Below, piece by piece: positions 1 through 7,481 of a stretch of 64,000 nucleotides of DNA. The notes under the pieces were generated by a model. It searched no databases. It was not told the origin of the DNA and saw only the letters and a program-made list of their open reading frames with translations. This DNA comes from Pusillimonas sp. T2 (GTDB taxonomy: Bacteria > Pseudomonadota > Gammaproteobacteria > Burkholderiales > Burkholderiaceae_B): assembly GCF_002236805.1 (NCBI RefSeq), contig NZ_NIQA01000004.1, positions 1 to 64,000 of the forward strand. Direction: 5' to 3'. How positions within the stretch are numbered: the first letter of the stretch is position 1; each line of letters begins with the position of its first letter. The translations under genes and the position numbers were made by a program.

Positions 1-56
1 GTAGCCGCCTGCCTTGCCCCAAGGCTCCGCGCTCGTGCAGTACACTTGGACTTCGG

Positions 57-96
57 GTGCGCTCAGCGGTGAGAGGGTGCGTTCAGCGGTGAGAAA
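57..96. repeat. Two-copy imperfect tandem repeat, 20-bp unit
   Basis: Units at 57-76 and 77-96 match at 17 of 20 positions around a shared CAGCGGTGAGA core. The repeat lies in the non-coding edge of the window, downstream of the minus-strand channel gene. No gene is visible in 1-172. Function unknown. Confidence 0.7.
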
Positions 97-140
97 GTGA
101 CTGTAGTGGTTGGCCCGGACAGTAGGTAGAGCAGTAGGCA

Positions 141-182
141 AAGATCAATGGGTCAAGATCAGTGGGTAAAGATCATTCCCAG
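141..182. repeat. Three-copy 14-bp direct repeat starting AAGATCA
   Basis: Copies begin at 141, 155 and 169. The first two read AAGATCA(A/G)TGGGT, and the third diverges after AAGATCAT and runs over the stop codon (173-175) of the minus-strand gene. It may be slippage-generated sequence. No terminator-like T-run accompanies it. Confidence 0.6.
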
Positions 183-838
183 CGTTGCTGGTACGAAAAC
201 ACAGGCAAACGCCAATGGAAGCGGATGGCCAACATGCGAAACGCCACACCGCAGCCAAAACAGACCAGCATCGTGATGTTCTCGCCAACGCCTACCCATT
301 GCATGAGCAAGAATAGAACACATACAAACAACGACACACTGGCGTAGAGTTCGCGGCGAAACACTACCGGTACCTGGTTGCACAATACATCGCGCATGAC
401 GCCGCCGCTAATGCCTGTCAGCATGCCCGAAATAATGACAACCACAATGGGGTAGTCGAGCGTCAGTGCAATGGTGCAGCCAATAACCGAAAATGCAACC
501 AGCCCTAAAGCGTCCAGCATTAGAAACAATTGCTTGAGCCGAAGCATGTATCGTGCAACTAGCGTCGTCAGCAGTCCTGCTGACAGCACGATATAGACAT
601 ACTCGGGGTGTTGGGTCCAACCTATGGGGTAGTTGCCCAACGTAACGTCGCGGATAGTCCCGCCGCCTAAGGCGGTCACAAAAGCAATTACCGCTACACC
701 AAAAATGTCCATACGTCTGCGCCCTGCGGCCAGCGCACCCGACATTGCTTCGGCAGTAATCGCGATCAAATAAATGATCAACATCATATTGATGTCGAGA
801 TTGCTAAAAGGGTGCAGCGCGCTGGATAGACTGTCCAT
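173..838 (-). CDS. TRIC / UPF0126 family inner-membrane cation channel-like protein
   Basis: This 221-residue, very hydrophobic protein has about seven predicted membrane segments. It shows the internal duplication typical of UPF0126/TRIC proteins: the repeated glycine motifs GGGTIRDV (about residue 58) and GGVMRDV (about residue 144), each followed by a short polar loop. Prokaryotic TRIC proteins form homotrimeric monovalent cation channels. The physiological substrate of this one cannot be read from sequence. The start at 838 has no clear ribosome binding site. Two further methionines about 17 residues in, at the edge of the first hydrophobic segment, are alternatives. It is divergent from the small membrane protein at 934, so both promoters must lie in 839-933. 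Confidence 0.85.
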   Translation of the reverse strand: MDSLSSALHPFSNLDINMMLIIYLIAITAEAMSGALAAGRRRMDIFGVAVIAFVTALGGGTIRDVTLGNYPIGWTQHPEYVYIVLSAGLLTTLVARYMLRLKQLFLMLDALGLVAFSVIGCTIALTLDYPIVVVIISGMLTGISGGVMRDVLCNQVPVVFRRELYASVSLFVCVLFLLMQWVGVGENITMLVCFGCGVAFRMLAIRFHWRLPVFSYQQRWE

Positions 839-933
839 GAGGGTTCTGGGTAAGTTGACGAGTATCAGGCCCGTAATAGAAGGGCAGGTTAAAATATACT
901 GAAATTAATTGCTACTGATGATTTGGAGGGTCT

Positions 934-1299
934 ATGACCGAAGCACTACCGCCGGAAGAAAACAAAGGCTTGTCACTCAAGTGGCTGACGCACATTATTT
1001 ATGGCTTGTTCGCCTTGGGTGTGCTTAGTGCCGGTTTTATCGGTGTAGCTACAATCGCGGCCATGGTGCTGGCTTATCTAAAGCGCAGTGATGCCGCAGG
1101 CACAATTTATGCCGTGCATTTCGACTGGGTCATTAAAACATTCTGGTGGGGTCTGCTCTGGGTCATTGTCAGTGCTTTGCTGACCTTTGTTTTTATCGGC
1201 TGGCTTACTGGCCTGGCTGCTGTGATTTGGGTGGTTTATAGGCTGATTAAAGGCTGGCTGGCCCTCCTTGAAGGCACTGCCCCCAGTCCCGAAATCTAA
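934..1299 (+). CDS. Small DUF4870-like membrane protein
   Basis: The product is 121 residues with three hydrophobic stretches (about 18-48, 64-90 and 88-108), an acidic N-terminus, and a conserved-looking loop HFDWVIKTFWW before the second membrane segment. This is the layout of the small DUF4870-type membrane proteins common in Burkholderiales, whose function is unknown. A good Shine-Dalgarno (GGAGGG, about 925-930) lies 3-4 bases before the ATG. It stands alone, divergent from the TRIC gene and convergent with the SWIB gene, with which it shares a bidirectional terminator. Confidence 0.75.
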   Translation: MTEALPPEENKGLSLKWLTHIIYGLFALGVLSAGFIGVATIAAMVLAYLKRSDAAGTIYAVHFDWVIKTFWWGLLWVIVSALLTFVFIGWLTGLAAVIWVVYRLIKGWLALLEGTAPSPEI

Positions 1300-1320
1300 C
1301 GCACTTTTTGGCCCCAAAAA

Positions 1321-1368
1321 AACTTCACCCCAAAGGTTGGCATAATGTCCAACGTTTGGGGTGAAGTT
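1321..1368. terminator. Bidirectional hairpin terminator between convergent genes
   Basis: A 20-base arm (1321-1340) pairs with 1349-1368 with one mismatch around an 8-base loop. An A-run (1316-1322) precedes the stem, giving a U-tract for the leftward transcript of the SWIB gene. For the rightward transcript the run after the stem is short. It sits between convergent genes ending at 1299 and 1407. Confidence 0.75.
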
Positions 1369-1406
1369 CGTGGTGCAGGCTTGTTAACGCAAACCTGTGC
1401 CGCTGT

Positions 1407-1679
1407 TTACTTCAAATGGGCGCTGACCAGCTTGGTCATTTCGAACATAGAGACCTGGTCTTTACCAAAAATAGGGCGCAGTTTGTCATCGGCATTGATG
1501 TTGCGACGGTTTTTGGGGTCTTGCAAATCGTTCTTTTTGATGTAGTCCCAAAGTTTTTTAGTAACTTCGGTACGCGGCAACGGTTCGGCGCCAACAACAG
1601 CAGCCAAAGTAGCGCTGGGGGTAAGGGGCTTCATGAATGCTGCGTTGGGTTTACGCGCGGTTTTTTCGGTGGTTGCCAT
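1407..1679 (-). CDS. SWIB/MDM2 domain protein
   Basis: This basic, 90-residue protein consists of a short lysine-rich tail followed by a single SWIB domain (about residues 17-90). The recognisable elements are LPRTEVTKKLWDYIKKNDLQD, then a helix containing ADDKLRPIFGKD and the closing MFEMTKLVSAHL. SWIB domains occur in eukaryotic chromatin remodelers and in small stand-alone proteins of Burkholderiales and Chlamydia. The bacterial versions are thought to act on DNA or nucleoid structure, without a settled role. A good AGGAGC ribosome binding site precedes the ATG. Monocistronic, and convergent with the preceding membrane protein. Confidence 0.9.
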   Translation of the reverse strand: MATTEKTARKPNAAFMKPLTPSATLAAVVGAEPLPRTEVTKKLWDYIKKNDLQDPKNRRNINADDKLRPIFGKDQVSMFEMTKLVSAHLK

Positions 1680-1851
1680 ATGTTATTTGCTCCTGTTAGT
1701 AAAGGTCAGGCACGAGCATAACGCTTCTTGAGCCCGACAGCAAAAGTGTTTGTACCTTATTTTTCTGAATTGCGCATCGGGAAATTCTTTTGGTTAGCCC
1801 CTGCAACGTTACCATACGCGGTGCTTTCGACTAAATATTAACGAGGTTTTC

Positions 1852-2916
1852 ATGAGTTCCGACATTTCGACATTGACCATTACACGTCCCGACGATTGGC
1901 ACTTGCATCTGCGTGATGGCGAGATGCTGCAGTCGGTGGTGGCCGATAGTGCCCGCCAATTTGCGCGGGCCATTGTCATGCCGAACCTTACTCCGCCTGT
2001 GACCACAGTGGCTGCTGCTCGGGCTTACCGCGAACGCATACTCCAGGCGCTAGCGGCAAACGGCTTGTCTGGCGACGCTTTCCAGCCGCTCATGACGTTA
2101 TATCTCACGGACAATACCTCACCCGAAGAGATTCGTCTTGCAGCCGATAGTGATGTTGTGTTTGGTGTGAAGCTGTACCCGGCTGGTGCAACAACCAACT
2201 CTGATGCCGGTGTTACCGATTTGCTGGGCCATTGCGTTAAGGCGCTGGAAGCGATGCAGGACAAGGGGCTGCCGTTGCTGGTGCATGGCGAAGTCACTGA
2301 TCCGTCTGTCGATATCTTTGATCGCGAAGCTGTCTTTATTGACCGCGTCATGATTCCGTTACGCAAGGCGTTTCCGCAACTTAAGGTGGTGTTTGAGCAC
2401 CTGACGACGCAACAAGGCGTTGAGTACGTTCGCGATGCCGAGGGCCCGGTCGGCGCCACAATTACGGCGCACCACTTGCTCTACAACCGCAATGCGCTTT
2501 TCCGGGGCGGTATGCGCCCGCATTGGTATTGCTTGCCGGTTCTCAAACGCGAGCAGCACCGTTTGGCGCTTTTGCAAGCCGCGACAAGCCAAAGTAATCG
2601 TTTCTTTTTGGGTACCGACAGCGCACCTCATGCCCGAGGCCTGAAAGAAAACGCTTGTGGTTGTGCTGGCTGCTACACCGCTTTGCATGCCATGGAGCTT
2701 TACGCGATGGCTTTTGACTCGGTTGGCAAGCTCGACCGTCTTCAGGCTTTTGCCAGCGAAAACGGCCCAGCGTTCTACGGCTTGCCGCAAAACAAGGGCA
2801 CGCTGACACTTAGGCGCGAAGGGTTTACGGTGCCCGAAGCCTTGCCGGCCGCGGGTACAAGCCTGGTACCTTTGGCGGCGGGTGAGCAACTGTCTTGGTC
2901 AGTCGCCTACGAATAA
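1852..2916 (+). CDS. pyrC: Dihydroorotase (class II)
   Basis: PyrC cyclises N-carbamoyl-aspartate to dihydroorotate, the third step of pyrimidine synthesis, using a two-metal amidohydrolase site. At 354 residues it has the class II length. Metal ligands are visible in order: HLHLR near residue 20, the carboxylated lysine in [10 protein letters not shown] (about 105), the histidines of VHGE (about 142) and EHLTT (about 182), and the aspartate in LGTDSAPH (about 255), which is followed by CGCAGCY. Start ATG at 1852 is preceded by a weak AACGAGG site. It is a single gene, facing the ABC-F gene. Confidence 0.97.
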   Translation: MSSDISTLTITRPDDWHLHLRDGEMLQSVVADSARQFARAIVMPNLTPPVTTVAAARAYRERILQALAANGLSGDAFQPLMTLYLTDNTSPEEIRLAADSDVVFGVKLYPAGATTNSDAGVTDLLGHCVKALEAMQDKGLPLLVHGEVTDPSVDIFDREAVFIDRVMIPLRKAFPQLKVVFEHLTTQQGVEYVRDAEGPVGATITAHHLLYNRNALFRGGMRPHWYCLPVLKREQHRLALLQAATSQSNRFFLGTDSAPHARGLKENACGCAGCYTALHAMELYAMAFDSVGKLDRLQAFASENGPAFYGLPQNKGTLTLRREGFTVPEALPAAGTSLVPLAAGEQLSWSVAYE

Positions 2917-2951
2917 GGCGCGGCCACGCCGCGGCCTCATCGGGGTCGTGA

Positions 2952-4787
2952 TTATTCAGAACCGGCCTGTTTGGCTTCGAGCGCTTCCCAACGCTCGAAG
3001 CTTTTACTAAGTTCGGCTTCGATGGTGGCCAGTTCTGTATTAATGTCGTGTACGCGGTCAGGATCTTTTGTATAAATCTCGCCGTCGGCTAATGTCTCTA
3101 CCAGGGTGCTTTGGCGGCTTTCCAGAGCGGCAATGGTCTCGGGAAGCGCATCCAGCTCTTTTTGCTCCCACGATGTAATACGACTTGCTTTGGCGGGTTT
3201 GGCGCGCGATGCCGGCTTGTCTGCGGGCTTCGCTGCCGAAGCGTCGCGCTCCGCAACCGATTTAGACTCATCATTGGAAAAGACGGGTACCGCAGCTGGG
3301 CGTTGCTCGAGCCAGTCGTCGTAACCACCCGCATATTCGCGCCATAGGCCGTCCCCTTCCCAGGCCAGTGTCTGGGTGACCACATTATTCAAGAAGGCGC
3401 GGTCGTGACTGACCAGCAAGACGGTGCCAGGGTAGTCTTGCAGCAGCTCTTCAAGTAGTTCCAGGGTTTCGATGTCAAGGTCGTTGGTGGGTTCGTCGAG
3501 CACCAGAATATTGGTAGGTCGAGCAAACATTCGGGCCAGTACCAGCCTGGCTCGTTCGCCACCCGACAAACTACTGACCGGCGAGCGTGCGCGTGCTGGT
3601 GGAAACAGGAAGTCTTCGAGGTAGCTCATGATGTGCTTGCGCTGGTCGCCGATTTCGACCCATTCGCTGCCGGGGCTGATCGTGTCGGCCAAGGTTGCGT
3701 TTTCGTCTAGCTGCGAGCGCATCTGGTCGAAGTAGCCAATAGTGAGGTTTGTGCCTAGCTTCACGATGCCTTCGTTGGGTTCGAGCTTGCCCAGAATGAT
3801 CTTGAGCAGTGTTGTCTTTCCGGCGCCGTTGGGGCCAATCAGGCCAATGCGGTCTTTGCGCAGGATGACAGTCGTCAGATCGTTGATGAGGCGTTTGTCG
3901 CCGTACCCGTGTGACACGTGCTGGAGTTCGGCAACCAGTTTGCCTGAACGCTGGCCTTCGACAACGGCCAAATTGACATTGCCGGACCGTTCTCGGCGTG
4001 CGGTGCGTTCGCGTCGCAGTTGTTCCAGTCGGCGGACCCGACCTTCGTTACGTGTCCGGCGGGCTTCGACGCCTTTCCGGATCCAGACCTCTTCTTGAGC
4101 CAGGAACTTATCGAATTTTGCGTTTTGTTCTTTTTCGGCTTCTAGCCATTCGGCCTTGCGTTGTTGCCACTGCGTGAAGTTACCCGGAAAACTGAAGAGT
4201 TTGCCCCGATCGAGTTCGACGATGCGCGTGGCGACGGCGTCAAGGAAGCGGCGGTCGTGCGTGATGATGACCACGCTGCATCGGGCGTTCTGCAGTAACT
4301 TTTCGAGCCAGGCGATCCCGATGAAATCAAGGTGGTTGGTAGGCTCATCAAGCAAAAGCAAATCGGGTTCGTCGGCGATTGCTTTGGCCAGGGCAACGCG
4401 CTTGCGTGTGCCGCCCGAAAGCCCGGCGATGAGCGCGTCGGCGTTCAGGCCAAGTTCGGTCATCAGCGCTTGTGCGCGCGCTGGCCGTGCCCAGTCTTCG
4501 GTTTCTAGGTAGTCGGCGCACAGGACATCGAGTACGGTCGAGTCGGCTGGAAGGTCGGGCTCTTGCTCGACGGTGGCTATTTTTAGGCCGCCTACACGCA
4601 TAATGTCGCCGTCATCAGGTGCATTGCGTCCGTCAATTAGTTTTAGCAGCGATGACTTGCCAGCACCGTTGCGGCCGATCAGTCCGACGCGTTCGCCGGT
4701 TGATAGCGTGAGGTCGGCATGATCGAGCAAGGGATGATGGCCATAGGCCAGTTGAATCTGGGTAAGGGTAACTAAAGGTGTGGCCAT
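2952..4787 (-). CDS. uup: ABC-F family ATPase, Uup type
   Basis: This 611-residue soluble ABC-F protein has two ATPase cassettes and no membrane domain. Cassette 1 has Walker A GRNGAGKSS (about residue 39), signature LSGGTRKR and LLLLDEPTNHLD. Cassette 2 has GPNGAGKTT (about 325), LSGGERAR and LVLDEPTNDLD. The linker carries the Uup-like WIRKGVEARRTRNEGRVRR sequence. An Ala/Lys-rich spacer and a C-terminal coiled coil (about 530-611) follow, as in Uup. Uup in E. coli affects transposon excision and ribosome-linked functions. ATG 4787 was preferred to an in-frame TTG at 4802 because family homology begins right after it. Confidence 0.92.
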   Translation of the reverse strand: MATPLVTLTQIQLAYGHHPLLDHADLTLSTGERVGLIGRNGAGKSSLLKLIDGRNAPDDGDIMRVGGLKIATVEQEPDLPADSTVLDVLCADYLETEDWARPARAQALMTELGLNADALIAGLSGGTRKRVALAKAIADEPDLLLLDEPTNHLDFIGIAWLEKLLQNARCSVVIITHDRRFLDAVATRIVELDRGKLFSFPGNFTQWQQRKAEWLEAEKEQNAKFDKFLAQEEVWIRKGVEARRTRNEGRVRRLEQLRRERTARRERSGNVNLAVVEGQRSGKLVAELQHVSHGYGDKRLINDLTTVILRKDRIGLIGPNGAGKTTLLKIILGKLEPNEGIVKLGTNLTIGYFDQMRSQLDENATLADTISPGSEWVEIGDQRKHIMSYLEDFLFPPARARSPVSSLSGGERARLVLARMFARPTNILVLDEPTNDLDIETLELLEELLQDYPGTVLLVSHDRAFLNNVVTQTLAWEGDGLWREYAGGYDDWLEQRPAAVPVFSNDESKSVAERDASAAKPADKPASRAKPAKASRITSWEQKELDALPETIAALESRQSTLVETLADGEIYTKDPDRVHDINTELATIEAELSKSFERWEALEAKQAGSE

Positions 4788-4876
4788 ATATTTACTGCGC
4801 AAAAGAGCTCAAAAAGAAACAACAGCTATTGTCGCAGTTTGTGGCGATTTGTTCAGTGACCATGGGTTAAAGGGGC

Positions 4877-4882
4877 TACAAT
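4877..4882 (+). promoter_or_regulatory. Putative -10 box of rnpB
   Basis: TACAAT lies 8 bases before the inferred 5' end of RNase P RNA (4891), the spacing expected for a sigma-70 -10 element. The -35 region is weak (TTCAGT at 4852-4857, 19-base spacing). Inference only. Confidence 0.4.
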
Positions 4883-4890
4883 GCCGTGGC

Positions 4891-5294
4891 GGGGCAGGCT
4901 GGGCAATCGCGGTATCGTGTATATCGAGGAAGGTCCGGACTCCACAGGGCAGGGTAGCGGCTAACAGCCGTCCGGCAAGCGGGCGTGAACATGCCCTCAA
5001 GCCGAGGAACAGGGCCACAGAGACGAGTCTGTTGCATGGGCGTGCATTGCACGCACCGATACGGCAACTTCCGTATGGCGCGGTCGGGTAACCGTTCGCA
5101 ATGCAGCAGGGTGAAACGCGGTAACCTCTATCCGGAGCAACACCAAATAGGCATACGACGAGCTTTCGGGCTCACAGGGCGGCCCGCCCGAGTATGCGGG
5201 TAGGTGGCCAGAGCGCGTCAGCAATGGCGCGCCCAGATGAATGATTGCCCGCCGGGTTTCCCGGCGTACAGAATCCGGCCTACAGGCCTGTCCC
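4891..5294 (+). ncRNA. rnpB: RNase P RNA, bacterial class A (M1 RNA)
   Basis: This is the catalytic RNA that matures tRNA 5' ends. The universally conserved core is present: CR-I at about 4924-4941 (GAGGAAGGTCCGGACTCC, one G where AAA is usual) and CACAGGGCAGGGT after it. CR-II/III follow as ACAGAGACGAGTCT (about 5017-5030) and GTGAAACGCGGTAACCTC (about 5111-5128). Next come CAAATAGGC, and the 3' CAGAATCCGGC at about 5270-5280. The 5' GGGGCAGGC at 4891 pairs with CAGGCCTGTCCC near 5283-5294 to form helix P1, which fixes the ends at roughly 404 nt. Exact ends are inferred from that pairing. Confidence 0.95.
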
Positions 5295-5627
5295 GTCTCT
5301 TTGCATTTTTCTGCATCTAGTCCCGCAGCCAAAGACACGCGCGCGTGTCTGCGCGTCGGGTTACGGTGTAATTTCCCGCGTTCATATCGTCGGCCCCCGC
5401 TGGGTCGGTCTGCTGGCGCGTCCATATCCGCCATGTTTTGCTAAATAGCCGTCTTGCGTTCTTATCTGCACGAAATTTCCGAATAAACCACTTCCAGTTG
5501 CAGCTGCAATCTATTGATTTAACGGACTATTTTTTTCAAAGGAATTCTTCTTTTTGGCTCTAAGTGCTTGTTGTCATTGAAAAAAATGCAATTTAGCGCT
5601 TGACCGACCCTGTTTGATGTCGTAGAG
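5295..5627. other. Non-coding gap between rnpB and mraZ
   Basis: No supported gene. It contains a perfect 18-base palindrome at 5333-5350 (AGACACGCG and its complement), perhaps part of rnpB termination but without a T-run. From about 5470 it becomes AT-rich, which fits a promoter region for the division cluster. Confidence 0.5.
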
Positions 5628-5643
5628 TGGGAAAAAGTAGGAT
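5614..5643 (+). promoter_or_regulatory. Candidate promoter of mraZ and the dcw cluster
   Basis: TTGATG (5614-5619) and TAGGAT (5638-5643) are spaced by 18 bases, which would start transcription near 5650, about 20 bases before the GTG. The -10 falls within the second MraZ half-site, so MraZ binding would directly block RNA polymerase. Assignment is inferred from motif match only. Confidence 0.35.
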
Positions 5644-5662
5644 AATGTGCAAAAAAGTGGGG
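5628..5662 (+). promoter_or_regulatory. MraZ operator: four 5-base half-sites at 10-bp spacing
   Basis: MraZ binds its own promoter at repeated TGGGN boxes separated by 5 bases. Here the boxes TGGGA (5628-5632), TAGGA (5638-5642), TGCAA (5648-5652) and TGGGG (5658-5662) fall exactly every 10 bp. The outer two match the consensus and the inner two are degenerate. The last box is also the only purine-rich sequence at Shine-Dalgarno distance (6 bases) from the mraZ GTG at 5669. Occupancy should therefore repress the whole cluster. Confidence 0.7.
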
Positions 5663-5668
5663 TAAAAC

Positions 5669-6097
5669 GTGTTCCAGGGTTGTAGCGCACTTACGCTCGA
5701 TGCTAAAGGGAGGGTCTCTATACCCACCCGGCATCGTGACGCGCTCGTTTCCCAGGAAGGCGGCAGCCTTACGCTGACGCGTCACCCTGACGGCTGTTTG
5801 CTGGTCTATCCTCGTAGTGTTTGGGAAGCTCGTCGCGAGCAAATCGCGCGGTTTCCGATTTCGGCGCGCGCCTTGCAGCGTTTGCTGTTGGGTAATGCGC
5901 TTGATGTCGACATGGATGGCTCGGGGCGCATTTTGGTGTCGCCCGAATTGCGCCAGGCCGCGGGCTTGACGCGCGAGGTCATGCTGCTCGGTATGGGCAG
6001 TCATTTCGAGTTGTGGGATGCCGAAGCCTGGGCACGGAATGAGGCCGAGGCGTTGTCTAAGGGCATGACCGATGCCCTCGATGACTTCTCTTTCTAA
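5669..6097 (+). CDS. mraZ: Transcriptional regulator MraZ
   Basis: MraZ is a ring-forming AbrB-like DNA-binding protein that autorepresses the division and cell wall cluster. The protein is 142 residues and has two SpoVT/AbrB-like repeats: residues 1-50, with the hallmark [15 protein letters not shown], and about 75-120, with [14 protein letters not shown]. The start is a GTG at 5669, since homology begins with FQG immediately after it. The ribosome binding site overlaps the last MraZ operator box. First gene of the dcw cluster, 8 bases before rsmH. Confidence 0.97.
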   Translation: MFQGCSALTLDAKGRVSIPTRHRDALVSQEGGSLTLTRHPDGCLLVYPRSVWEARREQIARFPISARALQRLLLGNALDVDMDGSGRILVSPELRQAAGLTREVMLLGMGSHFELWDAEAWARNEAEALSKGMTDALDDFSF

Positions 6098-6105
6098 GGG
6101 CCGCT

Positions 6106-7179
6106 ATGACATTTGTCCACCTGCCCGTGTTGCTCGAACCCACGGTCGATGCGCTCGTTAGCGAGCCCTTCGGTCGCAAGGGGCGCTCGTCGGTTCGGGT
6201 GGGTACGCGCCCGGCGTGCGCCAATGGCATTTTTGTTGACGGCACATTCGGGCGTGGCGGGCACAGCCGGCTGTTGTTGTCTCGTCTTGGCCCCGACGCC
6301 CGACTTATTGTTTTTGATAAAGATCCCCTTGCTATCGAGACGGCGCTGACGCTGCAGCGCGAAGATGCGCGCGTAACCGTCGTTCACCAGGGGTTTGCGT
6401 CTATGGCGCAGGCGTTTGCCGAACTGAATATCGACCACGTTGATGGGGTCATGCTCGATCTCGGGATTTCTTCCCCGCAAATCGACGACGCCGGGCGTGG
6501 TTTTTCTTTTATGCGCGAAGGTCCTCTGGACATGCGCATGGATACGAGCAGGGGCTTGACTGCTGCTCAATGGCTGGCGCAAGTCAGTGTTGAAGAACTT
6601 AAGGAGGTCATAGCAAAATATGGCGAAGAACGGTTTGCTTTCCAGATTGCAAAGGCGGTTGTTGCTCGCCGCGAATCCAGGCCGCTGCGCACAACGCTCG
6701 ACCTCGCCGAGCTCGTCGCCAGTGTCGTCCGCACGCGCGAAAAGGGTCAACATCCGGCCACTCGCACCTTTCAGGCTATACGGATTCACATCAACCAAGA
6801 GCTTGAAGAACTCGCGTGCGCCCTCGAGGCAGTTTTAACCTTACTGGCACCAGGTGGTCGCCTCGCGGTGATCAGTTTCCATTCGCTCGAAGATCGAATG
6901 GTCAAGCAGTTCATCACGGCCGCTTCTCGTCCTCCCGAAGCGACGGCCCGATTGCCTATTCCTGAAAAAGATATGCCGCAGCCCGTGTTGGTGTCGCTCG
7001 GGCGTGTGTTGCCATCCGACGAAGAAGTGGCAGCCAACGCGCGTTCGCGTTCAGCGGTATTGCGTGTGGCCCAACGCACAGAAACGCCCGTTTTGCCGGG
7101 TGAAGCTGCCGGGTACGTCAAGGCGTTGCGCCTTTCTACTAATGACAGTGGCTCGTCTCATAAACGGAGGCGGGCATGA
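6106..7179 (+). CDS. rsmH: 16S rRNA (cytosine-1402-N4)-methyltransferase RsmH
   Basis: RsmH methylates N4 of C1402 in the 16S rRNA decoding centre, using SAM. The protein is 357 residues, with a SAM-binding motif [12 protein letters not shown] (about residues 43-54), then [17 protein letters not shown] and SFHSLEDR. Compared with the E. coli protein there is an extra basic loop of about a dozen residues before the SAM motif ([17 protein letters not shown]). The stop overlaps the ftsL start (ATGA at 7176-7179), so translation is probably coupled. Formerly called mraW. Confidence 0.97.
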   Translation: MTFVHLPVLLEPTVDALVSEPFGRKGRSSVRVGTRPACANGIFVDGTFGRGGHSRLLLSRLGPDARLIVFDKDPLAIETALTLQREDARVTVVHQGFASMAQAFAELNIDHVDGVMLDLGISSPQIDDAGRGFSFMREGPLDMRMDTSRGLTAAQWLAQVSVEELKEVIAKYGEERFAFQIAKAVVARRESRPLRTTLDLAELVASVVRTREKGQHPATRTFQAIRIHINQELEELACALEAVLTLLAPGGRLAVISFHSLEDRMVKQFITAASRPPEATARLPIPEKDMPQPVLVSLGRVLPSDEEVAANARSRSAVLRVAQRTETPVLPGEAAGYVKALRLSTNDSGSSHKRRRA

Positions 7180-7481
7180 ATCGTTTGTCATTGTTGTTTG
7201 CCGTCGTCTTGATGTTGTCAGCCATTTCCTTGGTGACGGCGCGCTATCAATCGCGGCAGTTGTTTATTGCCTCCGAGCGGTCCACCGCGCGAACACAAGA
7301 GCTGGATATCGAGTGGCGGCGTCTGCAACTCGAGCGTGCCGAGCTGGCGCGCAATGCCCGTGTTGACGAACTTGCCCGGCACGATCTGCAAATGGTGGTG
7401 CCGCGTCCCGTAGGCACCATTTATATTAAAGAGAACCGGGTAGTGGCGAACCCCTTCATGAAAAGCGGGGCCAAGCCATGA
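7176..7481 (+). CDS. ftsL: Cell division protein FtsL
   Basis: FtsL is a bitopic protein that joins FtsB and FtsQ to activate the FtsWI septal synthase. At 101 residues this is a typical FtsL: a minimal cytoplasmic tail, one membrane helix (about residues 4-22), then a periplasmic coiled coil with heptad spacing (about 28-65) and a short C-terminal tail. Identification rests on size, topology and the rsmH-ftsL-ftsI position, because FtsL sequences are poorly conserved. Both ends are ATGA overlaps. Confidence 0.93.
   Translation: MNRLSLLFAVVLMLSAISLVTARYQSRQLFIASERSTARTQELDIEWRRLQLERAELARNARVDELARHDLQMVVPRPVGTIYIKENRVVANPFMKSGAKP

Noticed and set aside
5333-5350. 18-base palindrome as rnpB terminator
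   Set aside because: Self-complementary without loop or T-run, so I left it as a note only.
4985-5434. Several short open frames over the RNase P RNA
   Set aside because: Conserved RNA elements explain the sequence. The frames end outside any conserved protein.
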